A DNA stretch of 64,000 bases from Morganella morganii (GCF_019402645.1 NZ_VKKS01000001.1:1635542-1699541), one strand, 5' to 3'. Numbered from the stretch's first letter, positions 9,395 to 17,510 are shown. The notes: generated by a model from the sequence alone, not told the origin. Numbers and translations are program-made.

Positions 9395-9985
9395 TTACTT
9401 CCCTGCTTTATACCGGTAATGACCGGTAATTTTCCAGCTGAACAGTACATCCTCACTGACCTGCCCCCCGCCGATATTATGCATTATCAGCGGGTTTCCG
9501 CTGCGCGGGGCAAATTTACCGATCACGATACCGATATGCGGACGGCCGTTATCCAGCTGCCAGGTCACAATGTCGCCGGCCACATAATCTGCAGCATTTT
9601 GTGTTACCGGTTTCGTTTCCCCTTTCCGGCTGAAAAAAACCATCAGGTTGGGAACTCTGCGATGATCAATATTGGTATCCGCCCGCGTTTGTCCCCATAA
9701 TTTACGGGCGGGATAGAGGGGAAAAACCGTTTTGATATCTTCATGGACTTCTTTTTGCAGATCGATTCCGATTTTCCGGTAACTGCGGATCACCACATCC
9801 GAACAGACCCCTTTCCGGGGAGAAACATCTCCGCCGGGATAGGCGATTTTTTCATAGGACGGATCATACAAAACCAGGCGATCAAGCTGCTGAGCAGCCT
9901 GACTCAATGTTTCCGCACTGTAACCGGCAGGTATTGTTGCAGTAAACAGTAAAACAATCCATATTCCGGCAATATAATGACGCAT
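9395..9985 (-). CDS. yijF: DUF1287 secreted protein, YijF-like
   Basis: The 196-residue protein starts with a cleavable-type signal peptide (IAGIWIVLLFTATIPAGYSAE). It matches DUF1287/YijF, a papain-like fold related to NlpC/P60 and CHAP amidases. Family-like features include PRKGVCSDVVIRSYR (candidate nucleophile cysteine) and NGRPHIGIVIG (candidate histidine). A periplasmic cell-wall role is plausible but not demonstrated for the family. It converges on osmB. Confidence 0.82.
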   Translation of the reverse strand: MRHYIAGIWIVLLFTATIPAGYSAETLSQAAQQLDRLVLYDPSYEKIAYPGGDVSPRKGVCSDVVIRSYRKIGIDLQKEVHEDIKTVFPLYPARKLWGQTRADTNIDHRRVPNLMVFFSRKGETKPVTQNAADYVAGDIVTWQLDNGRPHIGIVIGKFAPRSGNPLIMHNIGGGQVSEDVLFSWKITGHYRYKAGK

Positions 9986-10155
9986 TCTTCCTCCGTAACG
10001 GCTAAGAATATCCCGTCTTTGCCCCGGGTATAATGTAATACCCCCGCAACATCCAGCGGACCGGGCTGTAATGTACTCTGATACAGCGCTGATTTTATTT
10101 CACAGGCCGGTATGGCGTCTTTCTCCTGTGTTTCGGCTTTCTCTTTATCAGGCAA
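9904..10155 (-). CDS. Doubtful small ORF upstream of the yijF-like gene
   Basis: An 83-codon frame starts at a TTG without a clear ribosome-binding site and overlaps the yijF signal peptide by 82 bases. The composition is protein-like (LDVAGVLHYTRGKDGIFLAVTEEECVIILPEYG), but no family is recognised. It may be real but is listed mainly because the stretch is otherwise empty. Confidence 0.25.
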   Translation of the reverse strand: MPDKEKAETQEKDAIPACEIKSALYQSTLQPGPLDVAGVLHYTRGKDGIFLAVTEEECVIILPEYGLFYCLLQQYLPVTVRKH

Positions 10156-10246
10156 GTTACCATAGGTATAGCGTATTACTGAGATAAATCATGCGGCAAA
10201 AATTCCGCAGTTTGAGTCCGGATAAAATATCCGCAGATTACCGGAA

Positions 10247-10537
10247 TCATTCCAGTACCAGTTTATCCTGTCCGGCTCGTTCGGCCCAGACATTATACTC
10301 TCTGACCAGCTCCATCACTTCATTATTGGAGTCTTTCATTTCCCGCATATGCGCCTGAAGCTTTTTCAGATCACCGGGAAATTCCCGCTGAATTTCCTGT
10401 GTTTTTTTCCGTAAACGCTGCATTTCTTTATTTCGTCTTTCCAGTGCTGCCATCAGCATGTTCCTGATTCGATTACACTGCGCAATAGCCTCAAAATCGA
10501 ATTCTGAATATTCCCGCATATCGTCATTGTCAGTCAT
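10247..10537 (-). CDS. Hypothetical coiled-coil protein
   Basis: A 96-residue, highly charged protein. Residues 20-85 look like a continuous helix or coiled coil (ALERRNKEMQRLRKKTQEIQ, then REMKDSNNEVMELVREYN). It has no signal peptide or membrane segment. I do not recognise the family and cannot give a role. Confidence 0.55.
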   Translation of the reverse strand: MTDNDDMREYSEFDFEAIAQCNRIRNMLMAALERRNKEMQRLRKKTQEIQREFPGDLKKLQAHMREMKDSNNEVMELVREYNVWAERAGQDKLVLE

Positions 10538-10776
10538 AAAAGCATTACCCTTGTCTGCAATATACTGAACAACGATTATAACGTCTTACTGCTGTGATTG
10601 TCCCCGCACCTTCCCGGCCGGGAAAAATATTACCACCTGTTTATCCGGCATAATATTTTCACCGGCAGCAACATTCACTTATTACGCATGCAATGATTAA
10701 AAAAGTTAAGTATAACCCTTTATACAGGTGTATATATGTAATAACCTGCTATTGCCGGTTGTCTGTGCTGAAGCTG

Positions 10777-11469
10777 TTAACTCAGGGCATAGTCAACCGC
10801 GGCGAGCGCATGAATTTCCGTTGTATCAAACACCGGTACGATACTGTCATTCTGAGAAATTAACAGCATTATTTCCGTGCAGCCGAGAATAATACCATCA
10901 GCCCCTTTATTCACCATTTTTCGGATAATAGTTTTATAGTGCTCCCGGGATTCTTCATTAATAATACCGGATACCAGTTCCTGATAAATAATATCGTGAA
11001 CAATTTTTCTGTCCTCAGTATCCGGAATAATAACGTCCAGACCAAACTGGTCTGTCAGTCTGCCTTTATAAAAATCCTGGTCCATGGTAAATGCCGTACC
11101 CAGCAGACCAATTTTTTTAATGCCGGCCTGCTGAATTTTTATTGCGGTCGCATCCGCAATATGAAGCAGCGGAACCGATATTTTCTGTTCAATCAGCGCT
11201 GCCATACGGTGCATGGTATTGGTACAAATAACAATAAAGTCCGCACCGGCCAGTTCCAGTTTCTCTGCCGCATCCGTCATTTTTTCGGCCAGTTCATCCC
11301 ATTTACCGGTATGCTGCAATGCTTCAATTTCACCAAAATCCATTGACCACATCAGGCTTTTTGCTGAGTGCGGCCGTCCGAGGCGTTCCATCGTCTGCTC
11401 ATTGATAATCCGGTAATAGTGTTGCGAGCTTTCCCAGCTCATTCCGCCAATCAAACCGATCATTTTCAT
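10777..11469 (-). CDS. Aspartate/glutamate racemase family protein (YgeA-like)
   Basis: This 230-residue protein belongs to the PLP-independent racemase family. It begins MKMIGLIGGMSWESS and has both catalytic cysteine motifs, VICTNTMH near residue 80 and LGCTEI near residue 195. Such enzymes interconvert L- and D-amino acids by a two-cysteine proton relay; YgeA acts on several amino acids. I placed the start at 11469, where the family N-terminus begins and an AAAAGAG site lies upstream; an ATG 18 bases earlier is also possible. Confidence 0.85.
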   Translation of the reverse strand: MKMIGLIGGMSWESSQHYYRIINEQTMERLGRPHSAKSLMWSMDFGEIEALQHTGKWDELAEKMTDAAEKLELAGADFIVICTNTMHRMAALIEQKISVPLLHIADATAIKIQQAGIKKIGLLGTAFTMDQDFYKGRLTDQFGLDVIIPDTEDRKIVHDIIYQELVSGIINEESREHYKTIIRKMVNKGADGIILGCTEIMLLISQNDSIVPVFDTTEIHALAAVDYALS

Positions 11470-11662
11470 GTTGTGTGCTCTTTTCATTTAACAGATTGAA
11501 TGTTGATATTTTTGTTATTCTCCGGGAAAGCGTACCGCAGGTATTCCGTTTTGTCCTTATTTTTACTTCAGTTACTATCAGAAATAACAATACTTACCGG
11601 TACAGGCTCTGTCCGGTTATCCGCAGTGACCGGCGGAAAAAACAAGGCTCCCGCCTTCCTAT

Positions 11663-11855
11663 TCAATTGCCGTCAATAAACGGGTGCAGCGCCGTATTAT
11701 GCTGAGAAACTGTCCCGTCCGGATTTTTAATCACATAGATGTTTCGTTTTTTTTAAAATCGCCTTGCTGATATCGCTCTGTCTGACACCAGGCATTTCTG
11801 CTGTTTTGTGTTGACCGACTTCAGAGGCGAATGTTATACACTGGATTCTTTCCAT
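11663..11855 (-). pseudogene. cro: Frameshifted lambda-type cro
   Basis: From the ATG at 11855 (good AGGAG site) the frame reads MERIQCITFASEVGQHKTAE then GVRQSDISKAILKK, which is Cro-like. The frame then dies 8 codons later. One base out of frame it resumes as IYVIKNPDGTVSQHNTALHP and ends at 11663, matching the Cro C-terminus. The break coincides with a run of eight T's on the plus strand (11747-11754); seven would restore one 63-codon gene. It faces away from the damaged cI across an operator region. A sequencing error in the homopolymer is the main alternative to true decay. Confidence 0.8.
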
Positions 11856-11861
11856 ATCTCC

Positions 11862-11948
11862 TCCGTTCTTATCAATCAGAACCGCTGGTGATAAACAACC
11901 AATATCTGCGGTGATTGATGAATATTCTAATTGGTAATAAAATCACAT
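11862..11948. promoter_or_regulatory. Remnant lambda-like operator region
   Basis: Two sites resembling lambda operators, ACCGCTGGTGATAAA (11881-11895) and ATATCTGCGGTGATT (11902-11916), sit between the divergent cro and cI remnants. TTATCA...TGATAA at 11869-11894 also forms an inverted repeat. This fits an OR-type switch that has lost its proteins. Confidence 0.55.
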
Positions 11949-11949
11949 C

Positions 11950-12531
11950 ATGAAAAAGAAACTTCTCTCTGATGAACAGATAGCCGACGCTATGCGGCTA
12001 AAGGCGATTTTTGATACCAAAAGGAAAGAGCCCGGATTGTCCCGGGAGTCTCCCGGCGAAGCTATCGGGATGGGGCAAAGCGTGGTTTCTCAGTTGCTCA
12101 ATGGGGTTAATGCCATCAATGCAGAGAATGGAGCAAAACCGGCAGTGGCTCTTGATGTCTCAGTTGATGATTTCAGTCCGTCACTTTCAAAAGAAACAAG
12201 GGCTATATTTAACGTCCTGGCATCACAAAAATTAAAGTCCGCCGGCGATAGGTATGAATACCCTTTTTTCATAAAGATACAGGCCGGAACTTTCACTGAA
12301 AATGGGAATACCTGTACAGAAAAAGGCGCAGTTACATGGATTCCGACAACCCAAAAAGCCAGTGATAGTACATTCTGGCCGGAGGTACAAGGCCATTCAA
12401 TGACCGCACCGCAAGGCGGGATTGAATACCCGGAGCCACTAAACCCCCGTTATGAGCTGATCGCTATCAATAACAACTGCCGGATAGCAGGGAAAGTGGT
12501 TAAATCACTGTGGCCTGACGACACATTCTGA
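11950..12531 (+). pseudogene. cI: Lambda-like CI repressor with internal deletion
   Basis: The 193-residue frame has an N-terminal XRE helix-turn-helix with several unusual substitutions (GLSRESPGEAIGMGQSVVSQ). It also has the self-cleavage Ala-Gly (KIQAGTF) and the catalytic serine motif GHSMTAPQGG. The sequence then jumps straight to the C-terminal EYPEPLNPRYELIAINNN. The intervening stretch of the S24 domain, including the catalytic lysine (usually in a TFKK motif), is missing, and the protein is about 35 residues shorter than typical. It should not autocleave and probably does not dimerise normally. Confidence 0.75.
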
Positions 12532-12540
12532 GGATAAATC

Positions 12541-12882
12541 ATGGCATTTAATGACACTGAAGTCGCACAAATTAAACAATGCATAAACTATTTCATGGAA
12601 AAACGCCGCCCACCAAAACATATCCGGGATGAGCACGACCTTCAGTATCGTATTGAAGATGACAGCGTGATCATTTTTGACGTCAGGCAATTAGCCTGGA
12701 GGACCGGAAGCGCGGAAGAAATGCTGGCAAAAATCACAATCAACAGAGCCAGTAATTCATGGTCATTGTTCTGGTCTACTGAAGATAACGAGTGGCGACA
12801 CTACGACGGGAAGATGATAGGTAGCTTTTCAGACGCAATAAAAATTATTGATGAAGATACAGACCATCGATTCTTTGGCTGA
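12541..12882 (+). CDS. DUF3024 family protein
   Basis: The 113-residue protein matches DUF3024, with KRRPPKHIRDEHDLQYRIE near the N-terminus, a central SLFWSTEDNEWRHYDG and the C-terminal DRFFG-type ending (DHRFFG). The function is unknown. It starts 9 bases after the damaged cI stop, so it may be co-transcribed with it, and it is followed by a strong terminator. Confidence 0.75.
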   Translation: MAFNDTEVAQIKQCINYFMEKRRPPKHIRDEHDLQYRIEDDSVIIFDVRQLAWRTGSAEEMLAKITINRASNSWSLFWSTEDNEWRHYDGKMIGSFSDAIKIIDEDTDHRFFG

Positions 12883-12973
12883 CAAACTGACAATACGTTC
12901 CGGGGTGGTCAGATTACGACCCATCATCTAAAGAAGTTCGTTTGATTTTTTTATCTGAAAAGTAATCCCCCCG

Positions 12974-12996
12974 GCCCTCCCCGCGAGGGCTTTTTT
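12974..12996 (+). terminator. Rho-independent terminator
   Basis: The stem GCCCTC/GAGGGC with a 5-base loop is followed by TTTTTT. It serves the DUF3024 unit and faces the next gene's end. Confidence 0.8.
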
Positions 12997-12999
12997 GTA

Positions 13000-13197
13000 T
13001 CAGTTATCGCTCATCAGGTCGATAGCAACCTCATAAACCTCATTCATAAATCTGTCAACTTCTTGTTCTTTATGGGAGAACAGCAATTGCCTGATATTTC
13101 CTTTCGTTATCATCTGCCGTGAATCCAGCAACATAATAGCCGCCCTGCCCGTTACTCTGCATACTTCACTGTAAACCAGTTCGCGTTCATCATTCAT
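13000..13197 (-). CDS. AriR/YmgB-like small protein
   Basis: A 65-residue helical protein with a clear AGGTGA ribosome-binding site. The segment GRAAIMLLDSRQMITKGNIR and the following helix resemble the AriR/YmgB/YcgZ group of two-helix dimeric proteins linked to biofilm and acid or cold stress in E. coli. The similarity is by eye and covers most of the length. It lies within the decayed prophage interval, so it could be cargo. Confidence 0.5.
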   Translation of the reverse strand: MNDERELVYSEVCRVTGRAAIMLLDSRQMITKGNIRQLLFSHKEQEVDRFMNEVYEVAIDLMSDN

Positions 13198-13499
13198 AAG
13201 TCACCTCTGTGCATTTCTTCAACAGTAACACCCGCGACAACACCTGGACAGAAAATAATTGTATGTTTTTCATTTCGCCTTATGTGATCTGCGTCAAATC
13301 ATGACGATTTTTTGAAAATAAATTGGCCGTGAAATCAACAAAGATAACACCGCCGGTAATTTAATCATTACTGACAGTGCCGGACGAAATATCACAGCCG
13401 GTTATAAAACATGGCGGATAAAATATACTCACAATAATTCATCACTTTCTCCTTTTGGTCTATTATTAATCTGTGTAAATAATGAATATCGGAGGGTCT
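13198..13499. other. Intergenic region upstream of uspF
   Basis: About 300 A+T-rich bases with no supported gene. This should include the uspF promoter, but I cannot choose a single credible -35/-10 pair. Confidence 0.4.
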
Positions 13500-13928
13500 A
13501 TGCATAAAAATATCCTTGTTCCGATTGATGTGTGGGAAAAAGAACTCACTGATATGGTTACTCCTCATGTTGAAAGCCTCGCTAAACTTGAAGATGCCCG
13601 TATCCATTTTCTTACTGTTATACCGGCATTCCCATATGGTGGTTTTGAAAGTGGCTTGTCTGTAGCGGATCTGGAAAAGCGGCTGATAGAATCCACAAAG
13701 AAAAAATCAGACGAGATAATCAGGCAATTCAGTTTGCCTGAGGACAGAACAGACAGACATATCGTAATTGGTCTCCCGAAAGATAAAATACTTGAACGTG
13801 CTGAGGTTATTAAAGCAGATCTCATTATTATTGGCTCTCGTCGCCCGGGTATATCCACCTACCTGCTCGGTTCCACTGCTGCGGCCGTTGTCCGTTATGC
13901 AAAAACCTCTGTTTTAGTTGTCCGCTGA
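13500..13928 (+). CDS. uspF: Universal stress protein F
   Basis: The 142-residue protein aligns along its whole length with E. coli UspF. It starts MHKNILVPIDVWEKELTDMV, contains the ATP-binding glycine motif region IIGSRRPGISTYLLGSTAAA, and ends SVLVVR. UspF-type proteins are nucleotide-binding dimers linked to stress resistance and fimbria-mediated adhesion. The start at 13500 follows a GGAGGG site. A terminator follows the stop. Confidence 0.9.
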   Translation: MHKNILVPIDVWEKELTDMVTPHVESLAKLEDARIHFLTVIPAFPYGGFESGLSVADLEKRLIESTKKKSDEIIRQFSLPEDRTDRHIVIGLPKDKILERAEVIKADLIIIGSRRPGISTYLLGSTAAAVVRYAKTSVLVVR

Positions 13929-13935
13929 CACCTGC

Positions 13936-13963
13936 AGCCCTCTGCGGAGGGCTCTTTCATTTC
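13936..13963 (+). terminator. Terminator after uspF
   Basis: The stem AGCCCTC/GAGGGCT with loop TGCG is followed by a T-rich tract. Confidence 0.75.
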
Positions 13964-14107
13964 TCCCCCTGACTTCCCGCACTAATGAATCAAACCAGGT
14001 AACATCTGACCGACCGGACTCCGGCTCAATGTATGCCTTACTGACCACAATTCCGCCGATTTTCGGAAGGTCTGATTTCTTTGGTTTCGCCACTTTCACC
14101 GGCTTCA

Positions 14108-14269
14108 CAAGAAATGGGGGGATGGGAATCGATAGAAATGGTACGCCGGTATCCTCACCTGGCACCGGGTCATCTGAGTCAGCACGCACAGCAAATTGAT
14201 GCTGTTTTTGGTGATGATGTCCCAAATATGTCCCACCATACGCTTATCGTGGTTGGGGAGCATAAATGA
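14108..14269 (+). pseudogene. C-terminal fragment of a tyrosine recombinase (phage integrase)
   Basis: The frame [20 protein letters not shown] followed by [15 protein letters not shown] is the canonical end of a phage integrase. It includes the catalytic tyrosine (in RRYPHL). No upstream integrase domains are present in any frame. It ends 37 bases before the left attachment repeat of prophage 1. It is unlike the prophage 1 integrase, so it marks an earlier element at the same tRNA locus. Confidence 0.75.
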
Positions 14270-14303
14270 AAAACCCGCTAACTGGTTGAGAGTTAACGGG
14301 TTT
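14270..14303 (-). terminator. Hairpin downstream of the left tRNA-end repeat
   Basis: AACCCGTTAACT...AGTTAGCGGGTT on the minus strand is followed by TTTTC. It lies where a tRNA terminator would be if the tRNA 3' end at 14306-14327 were read leftward. Confidence 0.6.
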
Positions 14304-14305
14304 AA

Positions 14306-14327
14306 TATGGTGCCGGCTACCGGAGTC
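14306..14327. repeat. attL: Left attachment site of prophage 1
   Basis: A 22-bp sequence containing GGTGCCGGCTACCGGAGTC is repeated exactly at 54585-54606. On the minus strand it is the 3' end of a tRNA including CCA. The two copies bracket a ~40 kb block with integrase at one end. Calling this copy attL is a convention. Confidence 0.85.
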
Positions 14328-14384
14328 ACATCAACAACAATAACCAATTAATAATAAATAAAATTATATAGCCATCATCAACGA

Positions 14385-14406
14385 GATACCCAAGTAAGTA
14401 CCCAAA
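14385..14406. promoter_or_regulatory. Candidate integrase arm-type sites, left end
   Basis: GATACCCAA (14385-14393) and GTACCCAAA (14398-14406) repeat a motif also found three times near the other prophage end (54422-54463). Spacing and position fit arm-type integrase binding sites. Confidence 0.5.
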
Positions 14407-14452
14407 TACTAAATTTTTCACGTAGTAGGTTGTAGTTTGCTATTTTTTGCAT

Positions 14453-14472
14453 TACTGTATATTTATACAGTT
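14453..14472. promoter_or_regulatory. LexA (SOS) box
   Basis: TACTGTATATTTATACAGTT contains CTGT-N8-ACAG and is close to the ideal LexA site. It lies 23 bases before the dinI-like start codon, so the gene pair that follows should be SOS-induced. Confidence 0.88.
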
Positions 14473-14494
14473 AATAGTGAACGGAGAACCTACT

Positions 14495-14740
14495 ATGCCA
14501 CGCATTGAAATTCTCTTTGATAAAGAGAACAAACAAAAACCCGCTGAAAAAGTCCGCGATGCTCTGCGTGAACAAGTACTGAAAAAAGTGGGAAACAAGT
14601 ATGGGCAGCTAAATGTCCGTGTAGCGCTCAGCTCTTCACAATCCTTGACGATCACCGGTACAAAAAACGCTGATGAAACTGAGGAAATTAATGAAATTAT
14701 CCAGGAAATCTGGCTTGATGATACGTGGGTGCCAGCATGA
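14495..14740 (+). CDS. DinI-like protein
   Basis: The 81-residue protein has the DinI fold signature: a short N-terminal strand (MPRIEILFDKE), a helix, then NVRVALSSSQSLTITGTKNAD, EEINEIIQEIW and an acidic end. DinI proteins bind RecA filaments and tune SOS cleavage reactions. The start at 14495 follows the SOS box and a GGAGA site. Phages often carry such genes at their ends to adjust induction. The stop overlaps the next start as ATGA. Confidence 0.85.
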   Translation: MPRIEILFDKENKQKPAEKVRDALREQVLKKVGNKYGQLNVRVALSSSQSLTITGTKNADETEEINEIIQEIWLDDTWVPA

Positions 14741-15018
14741 AAAATAATCCGAAAGAAAGTAACTGCGGCGATTTTCTCCCGCAAATCACAGATACTCGGG
14801 TAGCGAAAAACAGCCCTTATGAAATTCTGATGGTCGAAATCGAATTCACAGATACCAGCATTAACAGCGATACGCACAGCATCGAAGAAACTACCAGAAC
14901 CCCACAGCGTACATACCTGTCGCGAGACGTTGCAGAACGGTTGCACGCTCAGTTGAGCGATTACCTCGAAAGAACTGAGCACGACTACCCAGAAGCAGTG
15001 AAACAATATTTAATGTAA
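14737..15018 (+). CDS. Small protein, possibly BssS-like
   Basis: A 93-residue soluble protein coupled to the dinI-like gene by an ATGA overlap, so it should also be SOS-induced. The segment PYEILMVEIEF, and later QRTYLSRDVAERLHAQL, resembles the BssS/YceP family (YDALMLRL, LWLTTDVARQF), small proteins linked to biofilm control. The match is weak but covers the core. Confidence 0.5.
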   Translation: MKNNPKESNCGDFLPQITDTRVAKNSPYEILMVEIEFTDTSINSDTHSIEETTRTPQRTYLSRDVAERLHAQLSDYLERTEHDYPEAVKQYLM

Positions 15019-15037
15019 CCGCTATCCCAGATCATGA

Positions 15038-15061
15038 AGCCGCTTAACGCGGCTTTTTTTG
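15038..15061 (+). terminator. Terminator of the dinI-like operon
   Basis: AGCCGC-TTAAC-GCGGCT is followed by seven T's. Confidence 0.88.
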
Positions 15062-15291
15062 TCTTTGCTTCGCAACCAACTTCGTTGCCGCCGAGGGATT
15101 TTAAATTCATTGCTTATTATATAAATATCAATTAGTTAACCACGGCGCTCACAATATGAGATCATAAATCATGTGTTTATTATCAATGCAATAGCTCGCT
15201 GCATGATGGAATATTGTGAACATTTTCCCTGTATACTGCATTATTTTTAATGTATTATTCTAATGTTATAGAAACTTAGTTTAGAGATAAT

Positions 15292-16092
15292 ATGATGAAT
15301 ATCATACCAAAGAAAATTCATTATGTTTGGGTTGGTAACAAGCCTAAACCTCAGCTTGTGCTTGATTGCATTTCTACATGGGAAAAACATTTCCCTGATT
15401 ATGAAATCATCGAATGGAACAATGCGAAGTTTAAAGATATAAGCAATAAATATGCAGAGGAAGCATTTGCTAACAAAAGATGGGCTTTTGTCTCTGACTA
15501 TATCCGATTATATGCCTTATACCATGAGGGTGGTATTTATCTTGATACCGATGTGGAAGTAACCAATAATTTTGATAGATTTATGAATCTTGATTTCTTC
15601 AGTTGTCATGAATTCTATAACAACAACTGCTGGCCTATTACATCAGCAGTAATGGGGGCTAAAAAGAACAGCCGAATCATCGGCGACCTCATTGACATTT
15701 ATGATGAAATTTCTTTTAAAACAAAGCGGGGATTGGATCTGACGGCTAACACGCAGAGAATAACAAAATATCTGGAATCTCGGTTCAATATACAACCTGA
15801 ATATGATAAAGATTCAACATTAAAATTAAGCAATACAGAAGTAATATTTCCGTCACATTATTTTTGTATCAGTGAAGAAGATAAAGTAAACTTTTCTATT
15901 CATCATTTTTCTGGTTCATGGCTGCCATCACACTCAAGAAAAGATAAGATTAATATTTTTAATAAAATTATCTTATCTCGGTTTATAAAAATGAGTAACT
16001 TCGGTGAAATGCCATTGCAGGATGATGAAAGAATAGTATTCAGAATGACATTCTCAAAAAACAAAAAATATATAATATTATTCCGAAAATAA
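15292..16092 (+). CDS. GT32-type sugar transferase (phage cargo gene)
   Basis: The 266-residue protein matches the glycosyltransferase group that shares the TcdA/TcdB catalytic DXD domain (GT32-like). It begins MMNIIPKKIHYVWVGNKPKP, has RWAFVSDYIRLYALYHEGGI, and carries the metal-binding DTD in GGIYLDTDVEV (about residues 83-93). Such enzymes add hexoses to surface polysaccharide. The gene is A+T-rich compared with its neighbours and stands alone between the dinI operon and the tail fibre gene, each side closed by a terminator. This is the usual setting of a lysogenic-conversion gene. Confidence 0.8.
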   Translation: MMNIIPKKIHYVWVGNKPKPQLVLDCISTWEKHFPDYEIIEWNNAKFKDISNKYAEEAFANKRWAFVSDYIRLYALYHEGGIYLDTDVEVTNNFDRFMNLDFFSCHEFYNNNCWPITSAVMGAKKNSRIIGDLIDIYDEISFKTKRGLDLTANTQRITKYLESRFNIQPEYDKDSTLKLSNTEVIFPSHYFCISEEDKVNFSIHHFSGSWLPSHSRKDKINIFNKIILSRFIKMSNFGEMPLQDDERIVFRMTFSKNKKYIILFRK

Positions 16093-16097
16093 TTTAT

Positions 16098-16130
16098 GGC
16101 ACGTAGTTATACCACGTGCCTTTTCTTTTA
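16098..16130 (+). terminator. Terminator between the glycosyltransferase and tail fibre genes
   Basis: The stem GGCACGT/ACGTGCC is followed by TTTTCTTTT, shared by two convergent genes. Confidence 0.8.
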
Positions 16131-17504
16131 GTCTGCTACATAAACAGATGACCACTCTATATATTGACCACCTACTGACTTCAATGTTCTTCCTGAGCCC
16201 TGTGTGCATACAACACCCCATCCGGCAGTGCCCTGGAAAAAATAGAGTGCAATATTATCGACCGGCGGCATGCATACTGTAGTCCAGTTACTTCCGCCGG
16301 ATCCTGTCAACTGGAAATAAAGTTGCTTACCTCTGACATCTTCTGACATGGATATCGAACTGCTGGCATTTCCATAACCACCAACCCATCGCCAGCCTTT
16401 CGCTGCTCCTTTTTTCTCATAACGTCCATCACTTTCGGCTTTTGAATAACTGTAACCCGACGCCTGATAACTTCCTTTCGGTTGATACCGCTGATCCCCT
16501 TCATTCTGAGTTATCAGCGTACCCTGTTTAGTAGGGATATCGACTACTGCTGTAGTATTGTAATTCCCATCTTTAAAGGCAAAATATACCCTTCCTCCTG
16601 GCGCCGTTTCAAAAAGCACTCCAGACCCATCACCACGGGATAATAATATTGATGCATAATCCGCACTACCTTTAACGGTATGCGTACCGGAAACAAACGC
16701 CCTGTTGGAATCTATCGGCAAATATTTAGTGTCTGATTGTGTCTTTGTATAGCTGTCTCCATTAAAAGCGTAGTTGCCTTTCGGCTGGAAATTGGTGTCA
16801 GATTCCGCTTTTGAATAACTGTAACCGGCTGCTTGGTAACTTCCTTTCGGTTGATAACGTCCGTCTGATTCCTGCCTGGTATAACTTTCGCCTTTTACGG
16901 CGTAATCCCCCGCCGGCGCATAATTACCTTTTGCCTGATACCGCTGATCCCCTTCGGACTTGGTGTAACTGTCACCTTTCAGGGCGTAATTACCAGCAGG
17001 TGCATAATTACCTTTCGGCTGGAAATTGGTGTCAGATTCAGCTTTTGAGTAGCTGTAACCGGCAGGCAGATAATTACCCAGCGGCTGAAATTTCTGATCA
17101 GCCTCACCTTTGGTGTAGGCTCCGACATCCCCGGCGGTCATATCCGCTTTCAGTTCCGTCCATGCAATACCGGCGGCCGGTTCGGTGTTATTATTTTCAA
17201 TCTTTGACTGCCAGGCTTTTTTATTGTGATACACGATACTGCGGATAGCATAGGGTTTACCTTCTTCCGCCCACACCGGCATTCCGAACGCCTGTATTTC
17301 CCCGACCGCACCGGTAATATCATGGAAGAGGCTGTTCATCTTCTCACGTTCGATATCTTTAGCTGCCGGATCCGTCGCCTGGTCACGTTCATAATCGTAG
17401 CCATAGCCCTGAGTATAAGACAGTGAACCGTCTACCTGTACTTCATCAGGCACAGCAGTGCGATCCCCTTGTGTTGCAAAGGGGATTTTAAATATTTTTG
17501 TCAT
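16128..17504 (-). CDS. Phage tail fibre protein with collagen-like repeats
   Basis: The 458-residue fibre has an N-terminal baseplate-attachment region (FKIPFATQGDRTAVPDEVQV). Residues 130-260 hold many copies of a short repeat of the type SYTKSEGDQRYQAKGNYAP, with one more copy near 340-370. The C-terminal tip is unrelated and begins about GWRWVGGYGNA. The repeats form the shaft and the tip should bind the host receptor. The gene ends the leftward late operon next to a sugar transferase, a common pairing of receptor binding and receptor modification. No separate fibre chaperone gene is visible. Confidence 0.82.
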   Translation of the reverse strand: MTKIFKIPFATQGDRTAVPDEVQVDGSLSYTQGYGYDYERDQATDPAAKDIEREKMNSLFHDITGAVGEIQAFGMPVWAEEGKPYAIRSIVYHNKKAWQSKIENNNTEPAAGIAWTELKADMTAGDVGAYTKGEADQKFQPLGNYLPAGYSYSKAESDTNFQPKGNYAPAGNYALKGDSYTKSEGDQRYQAKGNYAPAGDYAVKGESYTRQESDGRYQPKGSYQAAGYSYSKAESDTNFQPKGNYAFNGDSYTKTQSDTKYLPIDSNRAFVSGTHTVKGSADYASILLSRGDGSGVLFETAPGGRVYFAFKDGNYNTTAVVDIPTKQGTLITQNEGDQRYQPKGSYQASGYSYSKAESDGRYEKKGAAKGWRWVGGYGNASSSISMSEDVRGKQLYFQLTGSGGSNWTTVCMPPVDNIALYFFQGTAGWGVVCTQGSGRTLKSVGGQYIEWSSVYVAD

Positions 17505-17510
17505 GGGGGA

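Noticed and set aside
13914..14225. Minus-strand frame of 103 codons between uspF and the integrase fragment
   Set aside because: It overlaps the uspF end and terminator and the integrase fragment on the other strand, has no good start site, and only a short part ([20 protein letters not shown]) looks protein-like; at most a decayed remnant.
16720..17110. Regular repeats in the tail fibre gene as a possible CRISPR array
   Set aside because: The repeats are in-frame coding modules of a fibre shaft with no unique spacers; no cas genes are in the window.
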